From the NCBI RefSeq assembly GCF_001949145.1, contig NW_019091481.1:480806-544805 (forward strand): a stretch of 64,000 nucleotides of DNA, given 5' to 3'. The notes under the pieces were generated by a model. It made no database searches. It saw nothing but the letters and a program-made list of their open reading frames with translations, and was not told the origin of the DNA. The position numbers and the translations under genes are program-made. Of the stretch, positions 1 through 12,489 are shown in pieces (position 1 is the stretch's first letter; each line of letters opens with the position of its first letter). The DNA is from Acanthaster planci (taxonomy: Eukaryota; Echinodermata; Asteroidea; Valvatida; Acanthasteridae).

Positions 1-1035
1 AAGGTAGCCCTGCCCTGATAAAAGCAAACAATAAGCTCTTCTACTACAGATGATCACAAATCGATAGATTTGGACGGGCGCACAAAAGAGCAAATTCTGA
101 GAAAGTATTGCAATATAAATGACAATTATTAGTATCACACCGATTCAGATCAGGTTAAATGATAACCAGATGTGACTTTCATAAGTATTCAGAGTGACCA
201 ATACAGATATCCAACTTATCAGTGGCATTATTGCCCTCCTATGCTGAAGTCACTCTTTGGGTCAATTAGTCAGCTGCACAAAGATGCACACCTGTTTGAT
301 ACTGTGCACTGCACCAACTATCCCTCACAGGAATATCAGCTTGCAGTGTCAAATAACTGTGCCTCACTGTTTCATGTGCAGAGATGTGCAGTAAACCAAC
401 TGCAGTGAAGAGGACTGCCCAAAAGACCCTGAGTCATTTTGTGCAGGCAACCAACCGTATGCAAATTGAACCCGTGCATATTTGTGTTCCATGTAAAAAA
501 TACATGCACGAGAGTGACTGTTGGCATTCATGCATATCTGTGCTGTTAAACCATAGAAGGGTTAATTCTAAATCCCTTCTTGCTGCATCCATGGTGTGAT
601 TATATGGACTGTGAAAAAATACCTTTGGTCATTACTTAGCAAAAAGCATCACTCTGACTTAATTCTTATGTAATGCTGAAAATTTAACAAATGACTGTGT
701 CTATTCTAAATACAAAATTGCAGTCAAAGTACATGTTCTTGTGTACTGCTGATCACCAAGTAACCCCTTCAAAACTCTGGCAGTTTGTCAAAGAAATTGG
801 TGATCTACCTTCAATACATTAATTAGACAGATAACATACACATGGAAATGGCTGCTTTTATCATTGAAGGTAGGGGGGTCATTCCTGTCAAAAGGAAACA
901 ACACAAATTTGTTCAAAACTTTGTTTAACTTTACTTGAATCTATAGATGCACACACACACACACACACACACACCTATCTGGCTCGTACACCAAGAGATA
1001 CAGCTGTTCCCATAGATTTCTTTTGTGTATCTAAC
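1..1035 (-). other. CCDC112: Intron of CCDC112 reaching the left edge
   Basis: This stretch follows the splice donor of the leftmost recognised CCDC112 exon (donor GT at 1035-1034 on the minus strand). No further exon of the family could be recognised to its left, so the next coding exon probably lies outside the window. The only structure seen is the CA microsatellite at 950-974. Confidence 0.6.
950..974. repeat. (CA)n microsatellite
   Basis: An uninterrupted run of about 12 CA dinucleotides inside the CCDC112 intron, about 60 bp beyond a splice donor on the minus strand. It is likely to vary in length between individuals. Confidence 0.95.
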
Positions 1036-4000
1036 CTTGAATTTATTCCTGATTCTGAGGAAGGTGCCATGGTCATACTCATCCCAACCTCCTCTGTGGC
1101 CTCCTGTCTGCAGCAAAAACCTCTGTGATCAAGAAATTAAAACGCAAAAAATCTTACTGTTTCCTGGCAAAAACTAGATAAAATACTTGCAGCAAGGACA
1201 ACAGTACAACTTCAAGATTGTCTACAGGCCAAAACTGCTAATTCAAGATCCAGGGGAAAAATGATTGGCTGCATCAGTGCAAATAAACAGCAAGGAAAAT
1301 GGAAGGTTGCACTTACATCAAAGCTCACAGTCTTTGAAGAAAATGGAACAGTCCGCAGAAAATGAAACAACAGGCCTCAAACATTTCATAGAAGCTTCTT
1401 GTCATGAGGATGAATTTGATCAATGAATCACTTTGGCTCTTCAGTCAAATAAAAAAAAATTTAACTTATAAACACCACACAAGCTACAGCATTCCTATTC
1501 ATTTTGTTACAAGGCATTCTGAGTTCAAGGTCATAGAAAGGTCATTGATCAAATATCGCAAGGTTCAATCAACACATGTTCAAACTGATCCAAAGTTACT
1601 CCCTTTGAAATCCTACATACATTATAACCTGTTTCACACTATGCTTAAAAATCAGTGAGAAGAACAGGTTGATGACATAGATAGACTGTTAGGATACAGG
1701 ATGTCTAACATTAAGATCTAATCCATGCATCTGTCTCTTAAATATAGAGATTAATTAAAAATATGGGAACAAAACTTCCATAGACCTACATAAAAGTGAC
1801 GTGTGAAATAGATTAAATAAAATTACCCCAACCTTGAAATAATGCCTTGCAGTAATTCAAAGGGCAACTTTCCAAACTTTAATTGTATTGTCAGGATTTT
1901 ATTACCCTTGACTACTGACTTTTTAAAAAACTTTTTTCATCATGTAAATGTTCTGCTTCATACTGCACAAACACCCTCAAGAGGGTTATAAATGCATAGG
2001 CATGGTGTTGGCAGTATGCAAAAACTTAATTAGGAGGGTGATATTAACCCTAACAGTCCTCAGTCCTCCAACAGGTGAAGGATTGAGGACTGTTAGGGTT
2101 AATTAAAAACAACAAGCAAGGGTTCAAGGACTGTGCCTTGGGGAACGCTGGATACAACAGGTGCACTAGATGAGAATGATCCTTCAAGCATGACCCTTTG
2201 ATAACGGTGAGTCATGAATTTCTTGATCCAGGTGTGTGTGAAGTGATCCTCTGATGTCTAAGTAGTCTAGTTTGAACGTGAGTCTCTGATGTGGGACTTT
2301 GTCAAAAGCTTTGCTGAAGTCCAGTAAAATAAGATCCATTGTCCTTGAAAGTTTAGAAACTAAGCAAAATCATTGATAAATTCACATGACGGTGATTTTC
2401 AAAATCAATGTTGAATATCTGTGAGGAGATTGAGCCAATCCAGGTGGTCCATAACATGATACATGGAGGTGATGTACTCCAATAGATTGCACAGTAATGA
2501 GGTCAGAGAAATAGGTCTGAAGTTCTTGCTGTACAACTAAATCTATTTCAAAATACAGGAACGGTAGAAATGTCAAAATGTAAACAAGAAATGTACTTAT
2601 TTACATGTATTTGTTTACTCCTAAACTAGTTACCTTCGAATACCTCTTTCTATCCCCTAAGAACTGTTTCATTTTATTTTGGTTCTTAAACTACCCGGTT
2701 GACCTCCTTACTTCAAATGCTGACACCTCTGGAGGTAGATCAGCCATGACATTCCTCGCTGATGATACTGGTTTCGGTTTAGATGTCTTAGTTTCTATGG
2801 TGATGGGTGGTGCCTGTGCCCATGACTCCAGACGTTTCTCAAGTGCAGTCACCTCTTGATTCAACATCTGCTCTTCACGCATCAGATCTTCATAGCTAGA
2901 TAGGCCATAACATCAAGCAACGAAACAAGAATCATGAGGCAAAAGAACATATTTTGGCATATAACTTAAAGATATTGTGAAAACACTCGAATCTACATAT
3001 AAATGCGTGTTAAGATTTCATTAGTTTTTTTACTAAGTTAATACACCTAGACCCCACTGGTGAAATGGAAACAATCTGTACCAGAAGACTGATGACAGAC
3101 TTACATTTGTTTCTGCTGTTCTTTGAAATCATTAAGGACAGATTCTATCATCTCCATCATCTCCTTCAGTTTCTCAACAACTAAAAAAGGAAACAGACGA
3201 CACCATATCCATGCATTGAAGACAGATTCTTCCAGGTGTTGTATATCAGAGCTTTCTAACTTTAAACTTACATGTGCAAGTATCTCTACTCCAGTCATTG
3301 AGCAATTTCCAGAATATTTCATTTTTGATTTGTAGCTCTGTTCTTTCTAATGTTTCTTAATGAAGTGTGATTAACAATTATTTCCTACGACATGGCACAG
3401 GTTTGGCAAATATCTTTCACAGTTGACAAGCAGCATTTCTTCTTTCAGATTTTTTTAACTCGCCAAACTTAGCACCTTCAACTGATTGTTTCTGCATGCA
3501 TTTCGAAAGGATTGCATTTGGATGAAAGTTGAAGCTTTTCATGGTGGAGGTGACAAGCAAACTAGATAGGTTTGCGGTGGAACCATGGATATATTTTTTT
3601 TTCCTAAAAAAAAGGACTGCATTTCAATTTACCTCTTCCCCCCCTTTTGGTGATGTCATTGTCACAAGTAGTATTTTGAATTCAACTTACATTCAGGTGT
3701 TGGTTTGACATTACGTAGTTCTCGTTGGAACTTGGTCACACTACCACGGATCTTCTTCAATTGTTGCTGTAGTTTAAGTTCTGTCATGTGAATGATTACA
3801 TGTCAATTGCAAGCAAGTACATGTACATGTACATGTATAAGTTCCCTTTATGATGTGAGTTTTCCTAAGTACTGCTCTGTGTTACCCAGTGTTCTGCTCA
3901 TGTTACTTTATGTACGTAGACAAGATTAGCATATCAGATTTGGTTATTTCCAGATAGCTTCATCGTTCATTGTTTATGCAGATGCTGATATCTACTATAC

Positions 4001-6909
4001 CTCAGACTCACAGTAAAAGACGGAAGATTAGATGAAAACAACATCAACCCTATTTCTTGAAATAAGTGTGGTGTTCTCAATGAAAAATGAGAGGTTTTAC
4101 TTTCAGTTTTCCTGTCTGAGTTCAGCTTGAGTTCTTGTTCCTCCAGTGAGCAGAACAACTTGCGGAAATCACTGCGCTTGTTGTATAGATGGATTCCCTT
4201 CTCCCGGTCCAGGTTATTGATCCTGATTCAATTCATGAAATATATTATCTGAAAGCCATCTAAAGATGAAACTGTTTACTGTCGGCTATTCAGACTCCAC
4301 TTTGCATCCACACTTGCCCATGTATAAATCTTGGGACTCGGGTTTAACCAGGGACGCTGGTTCCACACGTGCTATTTGAAGTTTTGAATAGCCATGGCAA
4401 CTACATATACTCTGGGTTTTTCAATAAATATGTTACTATAAAGTCATCTTATTACTGTCCTTACAATGCCATGAATAAGAGATAATTTGAAGTGTGTTAA
4501 GACATTAAGTGCAGAACAAAACTGGAATTTTACTTCTGGAAACTTGATGAGCTTACATGCAACAAGAGCGCAGCTTTAATTGTCTCTGGTTTGAGTACAT
4601 GTGAAAGATTTCAAGAGTGAGCATAGGCAATTAGCTCAATCAAGATGTTGTACTCAGGTTTACTATGCGGAAGTACACAACATTAACACAAGCCGAAGTG
4701 GTTCCTTTTTTAAAATAGAGAGCGAAGTTGTTAAAGGCCAAGACAGCAGTAATGAACATTGCACAATTTGCCTCAGGAACAAACACTAACACAGGCAGTG
4801 TCAATCCAACGTGAAGATGAATTCATCGCATATAATAAGGTTTACAGAGCACATGAAATTAGAGGAATGCACTAGATAATGAGAAGACAATCAATGTCAT
4901 ACTTTTGTTCCAGTTGTTCAATTTCTCGGAGTGCCTCTACTTTCTTGGCATTCTCGGTCTTAGTCTTCCAAGCCCATGATCCTCGTCCTCCCGTCTTATT
5001 CTCAGCTCCGCCCCCTCTTATTCCATCTCCATCTTCTTTGGCTTTCTTTCTTCGTCCACTGTCTCGCCTCGCTTTGGCACCTTCCAACTCAGCTTCACCC
5101 TTCAAATTCAAATTTGGCAAGTCAGGTTGGCATAGTGTTTCTTTCCTTGCCTTCCACCTTTGAAGGCCTGGGTTCATTTCCCTACTCGACTGTGGACTGG
5201 GTTTTCAGTCCCTACCTGAGTCTATGGTGAAACATTTATCCAGGATTTCCTCCCAACTCTAAAACTGAACATTTCTTTATTGTCTTCTTCAATCATTATC
5301 ATCTTGTAATTGGCGCTAAATTAGCTGTTGGATGATCAGAAAAAAATAAATAAATTTTTCGAAAAAATTATTTTGCATATTGAGCAAAAAACTGTTTGAA
5401 ACTAAGAAGATTTCTAGATCTGGATCTAATTGAAAACGTTTATCTTTTTTTGTGACTGTACAGTAATATTGATGACCTACATGTACTGTATATATTAGGC
5501 TGCATGCAACAGATTAAGTGTCTTTCGATTTGAAACATGGGTGTTTGTTCCATAAGTGAATAATTATTCAGTACAGAATGTTTGTTCATTTCTTTATAAC
5601 CTACAAGTTCGTAATAAAAAGACATTGCCCTCCTCTGATAAAAATGGCTGGAACAACAAGTTTCGTAAGCTGATGAACAATCAGATCAAATCAAAATGAT
5701 TAAGGCCAACTTGATAAATGCTGAGCCACATGCTCACTCACTTTCAGCACTGAGCAGGGGGAATTCAGTATGGTATCACAGCATTGTAACTTCCGAAGAA
5801 GGGTTGACATACCACAATGTGTCCACTTTGAGAAGTTTTCATTGGTCGATTTCATAATTGCAGGATTCAGCAGTAATTGTCGTGATTGTAGGAAAGCTTA
5901 GTGAATACACAAGCCTACATGTACATGTATGCTGTAGGCATGATGGGGACGAGTTTGTTACACCCCAACTATAGCATAAGTCCCAACTATAGTTGGGACA
6001 GTCCCAACTGTAGTGCTGCAGTTGGGCTGGCCCAACTATTGTTGACCTATGTCTATGGCAAATGTCTCAACATTATCCAAGTCAATGTGTCTCACACTTT
6101 TCATATAATTCATATAAAATGTGGCACTTCATCTGTTCATCTAGCCCTATGACCAATGACATGACATTTGTAAACAATATGACTTTGGCACATAGTGGGC
6201 ACATCATGCACACAGGACCTCTCTGCTGTGATTGGGCCGGCCCAACTGTAGCACTCTAATTAGGACGGGCCCAACTATAGTTGGGACTTACGCTATAGTT
6301 GGGGCGTAACAAGTTCATACGGACATCATTAATTTGTCCCTACAGTGGCAATGTTTAAATATTAGCCATAAGCAGTGATGAACTTCTTGAGACCAAAAGG
6401 GGGGTACCTTTTGGTTTCCAGAACTAACAGAAGGCCTAGCGTGTACAAAAGAGTCAAATTTAGCAGGCAAAATATCAAAGCAATTTTTGAGACCAGTCTC
6501 ACAGGTTTGTCAAGTGATGTCTGATAGGCTTGTGCATATACACATGTATCTTTCAACTTTCCAACAAATTATAAACAGGCTAGGCCCAAATGTAGGCCTG
6601 AGGAAATAACACCTTTGAACTTTGAAGGATTCGTGGATTGAATTGTCACAAAAAAATATCCCACAGTTACATGCTCCATCATGCCTGTGCATAAACAGGA
6701 AAGGCATGTAACGTGTGAAAGAATGGGACCTTGTCTGAAGTTGTCAAGCTTGTTTAAGCGGCCTACAGTCATGACAGTTTACCGTGTTTACGCCGGCTTA
6801 CAACTACGGTAAGACCCACAACAGTGAACACTTAGTCATTGGAACAGTACTCTTTCATACCAGACCAGAACCCAACGAGCCTTCAACGTCAACCAACCTT
6901 TGATGCCAT
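1036..6909 (-). CDS. CCDC112: CCDC112 homologue, coiled-coil protein (partial, 3' end outside window)
   Basis: Vertebrate CCDC112 is a coiled-coil protein of centriolar satellites linked to cilium formation. Minus-strand exons, in order: 6898-6909 (possible start, M-A-S-K), about 5163-4903, 4222-4101, 3780-3691, 3180-3105, 2895-2712, 1122-1036. From 4903 leftward every GT-AG junction keeps frame. Key matches to human CCDC112 recalled from memory: the HLYNKRSDFR block, QQQLKKI, NVKPTPEFVEKLKEMME, IYEDLMREE and, in the last exon, LLQTGGHRGGWDEYDH followed by FLRIRNK. The protein is almost all charged helix. The 5' end is the weak part: the acceptor of the roughly 5163-4903 exon and the M-A-S-K start exon are uncertain, and an ATG near 5177 is an alternative. 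Introns contain a reverse transcriptase fragment (2110-2540) and a foldback MITE (5956-6311). Confidence 0.85.
2044..2102. repeat. Perfect 19-bp inverted repeat (hairpin)
   Basis: Arms at 2044-2062 and 2084-2102 are exact reverse complements (TTAACCCTAACAGTCCTCA and its complement) around a 21-bp loop. It sits immediately beside the reverse transcriptase remnant in the CCDC112 intron and may mark an end of that element or a separate small foldback insertion. Confidence 0.85.
2110..2540 (-). mobile_element. Degenerate non-LTR retrotransposon reverse transcriptase fragment
   Basis: On the minus strand two frames recover reverse transcriptase motifs: FRPISLTSLLCNLLEYI near 2520-2470, then DLILLDFSKAFDKVPHQRL near 2340-2280, a frameshifted TWIKKF and RVMLEG, and finally SVPQGTVL near 2140-2110. 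The order and spacing are typical of CR1/jockey-type RT palm motifs. A stop codon and at least one frameshift separate the blocks, so it is dead. It lies in a CCDC112 intron in the same orientation as the host gene. The family assignment within non-LTR elements is by motif style only. Confidence 0.85.
5956..6311. mobile_element. Foldback MITE with about 45-bp terminal inverted repeats
   Basis: The left end TGTTACACCCCAACTATAG is mirrored by the right end CTATAGTTGGGGCGTAACA, and pairing continues for roughly 45 bp with two or three mismatches. Each arm itself contains the 16-bp palindrome CCCAACTATAGTTGGG. Both ends are flanked by AGTT (5952-5955 and 6312-6315), a possible 4-bp target duplication. 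The interior has no coding capacity. It lies in the first intron of CCDC112. Confidence 0.8.
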
Positions 6910-7400
6910 TCTCAGAGCCTCAACAGCAGAAACACCGCGTTGAAACCAAGAAAGACGGTCGAAACAGCTAGCTAGCTGGCGCTAGCCGACGACATTCAGC
7001 ATGAAGCTTGAGACATTTTGACAGTCTTGTTTCAAAATTATTTTAAATTTTGACACAAACTGAGCTTTGAGTTTTCAAAAGTAAAACAATTCATCAAAAC
7101 AAAATAATTTATTTCTTTGTTTAAATAATAAAAACATACTTTGGCAATCTAAACAATATATAAAATATTTATATAGTAATTTACAAAGTTAGAATAATGG
7201 AAAAGGCTAATCTGGTCATTCAAGCATGACGATTGACCACAGTGTGACCTCTCTTACACCTGACACCAGCATAGCAACAGTAAATCATCCGACGAGAATC
7301 TCGTTGAGAAGAACGTTGCTTGAATTCGGGTTAAGCCTCTGAATGAGTTGTAAAACGTGCACATTATCGGACGTTTAGTGATTGTACATCGAGTGCCATC
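6910..7400. promoter_or_regulatory. Head-to-head promoter region between CCDC112 and SPAG8
   Basis: Only about 490 bp separate the proposed CCDC112 start (6909, minus) from the SPAG8 start (7401, plus), so the two genes probably share a bidirectional promoter. No TATA box is obvious on the SPAG8 side. An AGCAAC sequence near 7275 resembles half of an RFX X-box, the usual cis-element of ciliary genes, but the other half-site is poor. An inverted CCAAT (ATTGG) lies near 6838, just inside CCDC112. The boundary depends on the uncertain CCDC112 first exon. Confidence 0.45.
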
Positions 7401-10368
7401 ATGTCTGGACTGAATCCGTCAAGAACAATTTATAATTCAGACGGAAAATGTTTGCTAGAAAACTGGGTTGAGGAGGTAGGTCTAAGTCATCTGTAATGGT
7501 TATACTCGTTCATGTCGTTCTGGATGTGGGCGGTGTTCACATAGCCATGGCGCAGGCCAACACAATAGATAATAATAACATACATTAAACATATACCTGT
7601 GTGCAATCATGGCTATTGCAATCCGTAACCTATACATTCCTCTTTTAATTGTTTTGCTGTAACAATTTGTCTCTATCAATTATATGAAGGACGTTGTGCA
7701 GTTTTGATTGAGGACAACATGATGTTGATTAAGTGTTTTCCGCAAAATTGAAGTTGCAATGTGTTGCAATGGATCTTCAAGTTCGTTATCTAGAATATGA
7801 TTTGAATAATGGGTTGCAAAGTCAGAAATTTTATTTAGGATTGACTGATACTAACTAGTGCATCAGAAATGATTGAAAGGGCGTGACCACTGATCATGCC
7901 CATCATTAACTTTTATCTTTATTTCATGCTACAGCAAGTATGGTCCATCTGATTTTTGGAGCAAACTCACATGAGTTACCTTGTTTATGTTAGGTGCAGT
8001 CAGTCAGTCTTTGCAATCACTTTATCTCTGTGTTGTCAGTCAATCTTTTGGCACAACCTGCTGAACCTTCTGCCATTGGCTGATCACCTGTTATTTCTGA
8101 TTGGCGGCTGCGGAAGATTTAATTGGCTTGGGAAAAAGTAAACTTCGTAATTTCCTACAGTATCTACCGACGGTGTAGTGCAGTTGACTGATTGGAAAGA
8201 TTAATTGATCATGCCTGGTAGATTTAATACTGTGAATGTCGTGCTCAGTCTCCCTACCAGCAATTAATAATCTGTTCATTTTCCATTTTTTTTTCTATTC
8301 AGCTTTACATAATTTAAGAATATTTGAAGTGCAAACATGATCAAAACTTTAGAAAACTGAAGTTAGCAATACAAAGTCCCTTATAATCAAGCTTGTAAAA
8401 ATCAGGCTTGTCAAAAATACCAAATAAGTTGCACCAAATACAAGTGAACAGCTTTGTCAGTCAATTTTAAATCATTCAATTAAATTAAATCGGTTATTGT
8501 TTTTAGCGTCAAGTGCAAGAGCGAGGTTTGGACAAAGTCCCGGGCAACATGAAGTATGAGAATAAGTCTCTTCCTTTCAAAGATGGTCACACTGCAATCC
8601 TGTCCACTCCTAGCTACCAAGATGCAGGCACACCATTATCAACATGTATGGAGTCCTACGCACAACCAGAAAAACTCAACGTCCGAACTGTTGGTAAGCT
8701 GTCAGAATCTTGAGTGCTGATTAATATTCAGGATATTTTCTTCTTTTGGGGTGGTAAGTTAGCAGGCTGAATTGCTTTTACCAAACAGTGAAAGTCTTAA
8801 GTTAGACACACAGTTTACCATAGTGTGAAAGGTATAAAAGGACATGATGTGCCAGCAAGGGTGTCAGTATGACATTTGATTGACCAGACAAGAAGCACTA
8901 GTTTTTTGTTTTACTTTGTTTTATATTTATGTGCACAGCCAGCCTCTGCACCGGTGTGGTGCCATTTCCAAGAAGAAAGTTTCTTTTATATATTTTGATC
9001 TTTCGGTACTTGGTAGGAAGCACTTACAAATAAAATCTTAAAATGTTGACCATTTCCACTGTTTTCTACAGGGAAGAAAAAAGAGTTGATGGAGCGAGCA
9101 CTGTATGCCGAAGTTGCCAAAGATGTTCAGGATGAGGCTGACCAACCTCCACCGATGCCAGAATACCAGTCAGTCACCCACAAAGACTTTGATGTGGAAG
9201 GATTTGTCTCTGAACTGCCAGCTCCTGAGCTAGAGCACAATGTAGCCAATGAACAACCTATCACCTTCTGGAGTGAACACAAACAGAAGATTCCGGTAAG
9301 TTGGTTCTTGATTTGACTGGATGTTAGTTGGTACATTGTTGATTATGACAACCCATCTGATAATGATGTTTATACATTGGGCAATCCAAACTTTGAGGAT
9401 TCTCTCTTGCTTTATAAAATGTATGTCCTCTGCCATTGGTTAGAGATGCCCACGGGGCCCACACCTTGGCAAAGGTGGTCCAACTGCATAGCCCATGACT
9501 ATAAGTCACTCAGCTTTCCTGGCACCAAGAAAGTCCATCTACAATGGCAGGACCTGGTGAAAGCTGATTCTTCTGTACTTCTTGCATAAGGCATATACCA
9601 TAAAATGGACGGGGGTGTTTGGGAAAATGAAAGTAAAATTCTTGAACAAAATCTTTGGAAATTTTATCATATATTGACTTTTTGTGACTCTCTGACTAAA
9701 ATGGTTTTTATGAATGGAATAAATATGTGCTTGGTCGGTCTTTAACTAATGTTTAAGACTGGCTCAGGAGGATGAACTCTGATAAGGCCCTCAGCTGCAG
9801 TTGGGTGTTAGTTGCATCCGCTCTCCTGAGCCAGTCTTAGATGCACATTTAAGACCAGCCAAGCACATATTTATTCCCTTATATAAAGAACTTGTAATGC
9901 ACACGTTTTCATTTGGAGAAATGCTATTGTCCAAAAGCATTTTAATTTGTCATGAATGGTTTTGTTTACGTATTTTACACAGATTCTGGCCAAAAATCTG
10001 TTTCAGTTTTGTGCCAAAATTGAAGTCCACCTTCCACTTCACAACTTTGAGATACTTTACTCTCTCTCCTGCTTTTCATCTAGTCCATCCAAACTCACTC
10101 CATGTATTGAATACAGTCTGTTCCTTCTCGGTTGAAAAACCACAAAATGTCATTCATGATAGAGACTAGGCATTTCATGGTCTGCATAGTTCAGATGTGA
10201 GTCACAAATTAACACTGTCACATTGGGATTTTTTTCTCATCACAGGGAGTCACACAAGTCAAGACGTTAGACACACCATTCAGGAAGAATACATCCTTCA
10301 GCAAGCCAATTGATGAATATTTCAACGAGGCACAACCATATGACAAAGAAGGTTATCCTTGGATGTGA
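7401..10368 (+). CDS. SPAG8: SPAG8 homologue, ciliary microtubule-associated protein
   Basis: Four exons, 7401-7475, 8507-8693, 9072-9295 and 10246-10368, join in frame at GT-AG introns to give 202 residues. SPAG8 is a sperm and cilium protein described as a microtubule inner protein of the axoneme. Family hallmarks recalled from human SPAG8 are present in order: KCLLENW in exon 1, GLDKVPG and DGHTAIL in exon 2, ERALYAEVAKDVQ, YQSVTHKDF and EQPITFW in exon 3, and in exon 4 the most conserved block GVTQVKTLDTPFRKNTSF followed by a short tail ending YPWM. It is less than half the human length because it lacks the long N-terminal extension, probably the ancestral state. Start context is gccatcATGt. 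The last intron holds a foldback repeat (9716-9877). Very low similarity outside these blocks is expected. Confidence 0.88.
9716..9877. repeat. Foldback element, 55-bp arms, in SPAG8 intron 3
   Basis: Arms at 9716-9770 and 9823-9877 are near-perfect reverse complements separated by a 52-bp loop. The outer part reads GGAATAAATATGTGCTTGG and the inner part TAAGACTGGCTCAGGAG. It has no coding capacity and resembles a small foldback MITE. Transcribed, it would make a long hairpin. Confidence 0.85.
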
Positions 10369-12160
10369 CACTGATGCTACCCCTTCAGAGTTTACTCACA
10401 TGTACACGTAGATATTTCAGGCCACACTTTTTATTTTTCTGATTAGGAATCTACCAATATTTTTGAAGGCCTAGTGGGGACAAAAATTCAAACTCAATTT
10501 TGGCCAGTTTTCAGTTTTTGTGATTGTTGCAATGGCAGTGTCAGCATGGGCATCAATCTGTGAGGGATAGGGGGACTTGCTAAAGTGGGGGGGGGTTATC
10601 ATATCATTTGCCACCTTTTTCCCAGAACCTAAATAAAAAAAAGCAGGGGGGAGTAGGCCTACATTTGTTCCATATTTCTCATAAAATTATTTGAACAATA
10701 AAACAAGTCTTGCAAAAGCATTTACTAAATAAATAGTTAAAGTGGTCAGAAATTGCTTCAGATCGCACGACAAAACGTCTTGAATCCAACATAGTCCTGA
10801 CACTGTTTGGTTTGTGCTCCCATTAGTTCTGTATCAAGGTTATCCCCCCCCCCCACTTTTGAAAAATGATTGTTGCCCATGAGGGCCAGACCAAACTCAA
10901 AGAATGAATTTTATTATTTATAAGCAACCTCATAGTCAGTGTCAGTTTGAAGTTTTTCTGGCCATACATAATGATAATAATACATGTAATACACTATTCC
11001 TGATGCTCTGGATACTACATCACAATTATTGAGTCTTCTTAGGATCCCGTTAGAGATTAGTGTTTTCCTTTTCACATTACTACTTCATTTGTTTTTAGGG
11101 GTTTTATGAGACAGATATACCACAGAGGAACAAACTTTTCTGCTGGCAAGATTTGTGCCTTCATAGAAAATCTTTCATAGGAAATTAAGTTATAATTTCA
11201 CGCACCTGTATAATTGACAGTTTGCAAAGGAGCAATTTCATTCACTGTCACTAACCATGAGAGTTACTGAAGTGTATACAACCAGTTCCTCTAGTTTATG
11301 AAGTAGTGTTCCAACAGTGCTTTACTTCACATCACAAGTGATTTTTTTTTCATCTGTTTGGTTCCATCCATTGATAGTGCCTTCTTTAAAAAGTGTGGCC
11401 TCACTTGTACATACATATTGTAGCAGGTTACAAATTGTTTGTCTACCATTCAAGTTTATCATTTTAATAATGATGGGAGACTTTTGTTTGATGATGATGT
11501 GTTATCATAGATAAACTTTAAAACAAAACCAACTTTTTATTGTGGACTTAAATAATCACTGATGCAGATTCATTTTCTGGTAGTCCTAAATTGATTTCTG
11601 TTGGATGGTATACTTGTATTTCTAAATTACAAACAGTACTGTTGTGACTGATTCTGTTGTATCCGTCCGATTAGTTACTTGTATTTGTGAGTTCTGATGC
11701 TTACCAAACAATAAATATGTTTTCAGATATTCATGGAACATTTTTCCTTAGTTACTATTCAGTTTGTAGTGTTTCTGTGATATTTTTGTTCTGATTAAGC
11801 CTTCGGTTGACTATGTTAATTATTGTATAATTCGTCGGCATGTATTTATTTTGTTTACTGTTAGATTATGTGAATGTTGGTCATTCTATGTGTCTGTTGT
11901 GTGTTTTATGTCTCAATATTTCATTCGGTATTGTTTTATTTATTTAAAAGTATGTCTAGAAGCCTCGGACTCCAGAAAATTCCTCCACGTTGGTATTGGC
12001 AATTTTACATGTGTATAGTTACTGTATATTATTATTTCATGTACATTAAATTTGTTCTCTGCATTATGGAAATACATGTAAATGTGACCTGAAGTGATGT
12101 CTTTGCCAGACTGGCCAGAAATCCATCCATGGATCATTAGACAAGGCATCACGTAACAAC
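10369..12160. other. SPAG8 3' flank, no gene seen
   Basis: AT-rich sequence downstream of the SPAG8 stop codon. It contains a first AATAAA at 10697-10702 and another at 11710-11715, either of which could end the transcript, and poly-G and poly-C runs near 10587 and 10848. No coding pattern or spliced exon was recognised. Confidence 0.6.
10697..10702 (+). terminator. SPAG8: Candidate SPAG8 polyadenylation signal
   Basis: First AATAAA hexamer after the SPAG8 stop codon, 329 bp downstream. A second at 11710-11715 would give a 3' UTR of about 1.3 kb. The choice cannot be made from sequence alone. Confidence 0.4.
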
Positions 12161-12284
12161 TTTAGTCGTAATGAGCATTAGAGATAGAGATCAGTGGCCT
12201 CCATATAGAGATACAGCTCCTTGGGGGGCTCAGAAAAAAAAAACAACCACGAAAAAAAAAAGTCTCAATTCGCGCAGCATTTTT

Positions 12285-12485
12285 TGCGCGCCGCCTGCAT
12301 ACTCTCCGTGACGTAAGCGGAAAGCGCCATCTGATGTACAGCGTAAGGAACTGGAGCAGCACGTCATCTTCGAACTTGGAACGGTGCATCCAGGTGAAAT
12401 GAACGTGGATTTTTTTTTCTGTGTTCATTCAGAATTAAATCTACTTGCCTTGACGAAGGTACCCAGTTACCAAAAGCTCGGCAAT
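12285..12485 (+). mobile_element. Penelope-like element remnant (C-terminal GIY-YIG region and end)
   Basis: This stretch matches 52170-52337 at high identity, including the segment encoding DVQRKELEQ, the FELGTLHPGGMN region and the terminal block around GAAGGTACCCAGTTACC. The 52-kb copy preserves a recognisable GIY-YIG endonuclease domain, so this is the truncated 3' part of the same Penelope-like family. It is frameshifted and cut at its left edge. Confidence 0.75.
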
Positions 12486-12489
12486 AGAA

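Noticed and set aside
9801-10169. 122-codon plus-strand frame
   Set aside because: Lies in SPAG8 intron 3, starts inside a foldback repeat, and contains no recognisable domain.
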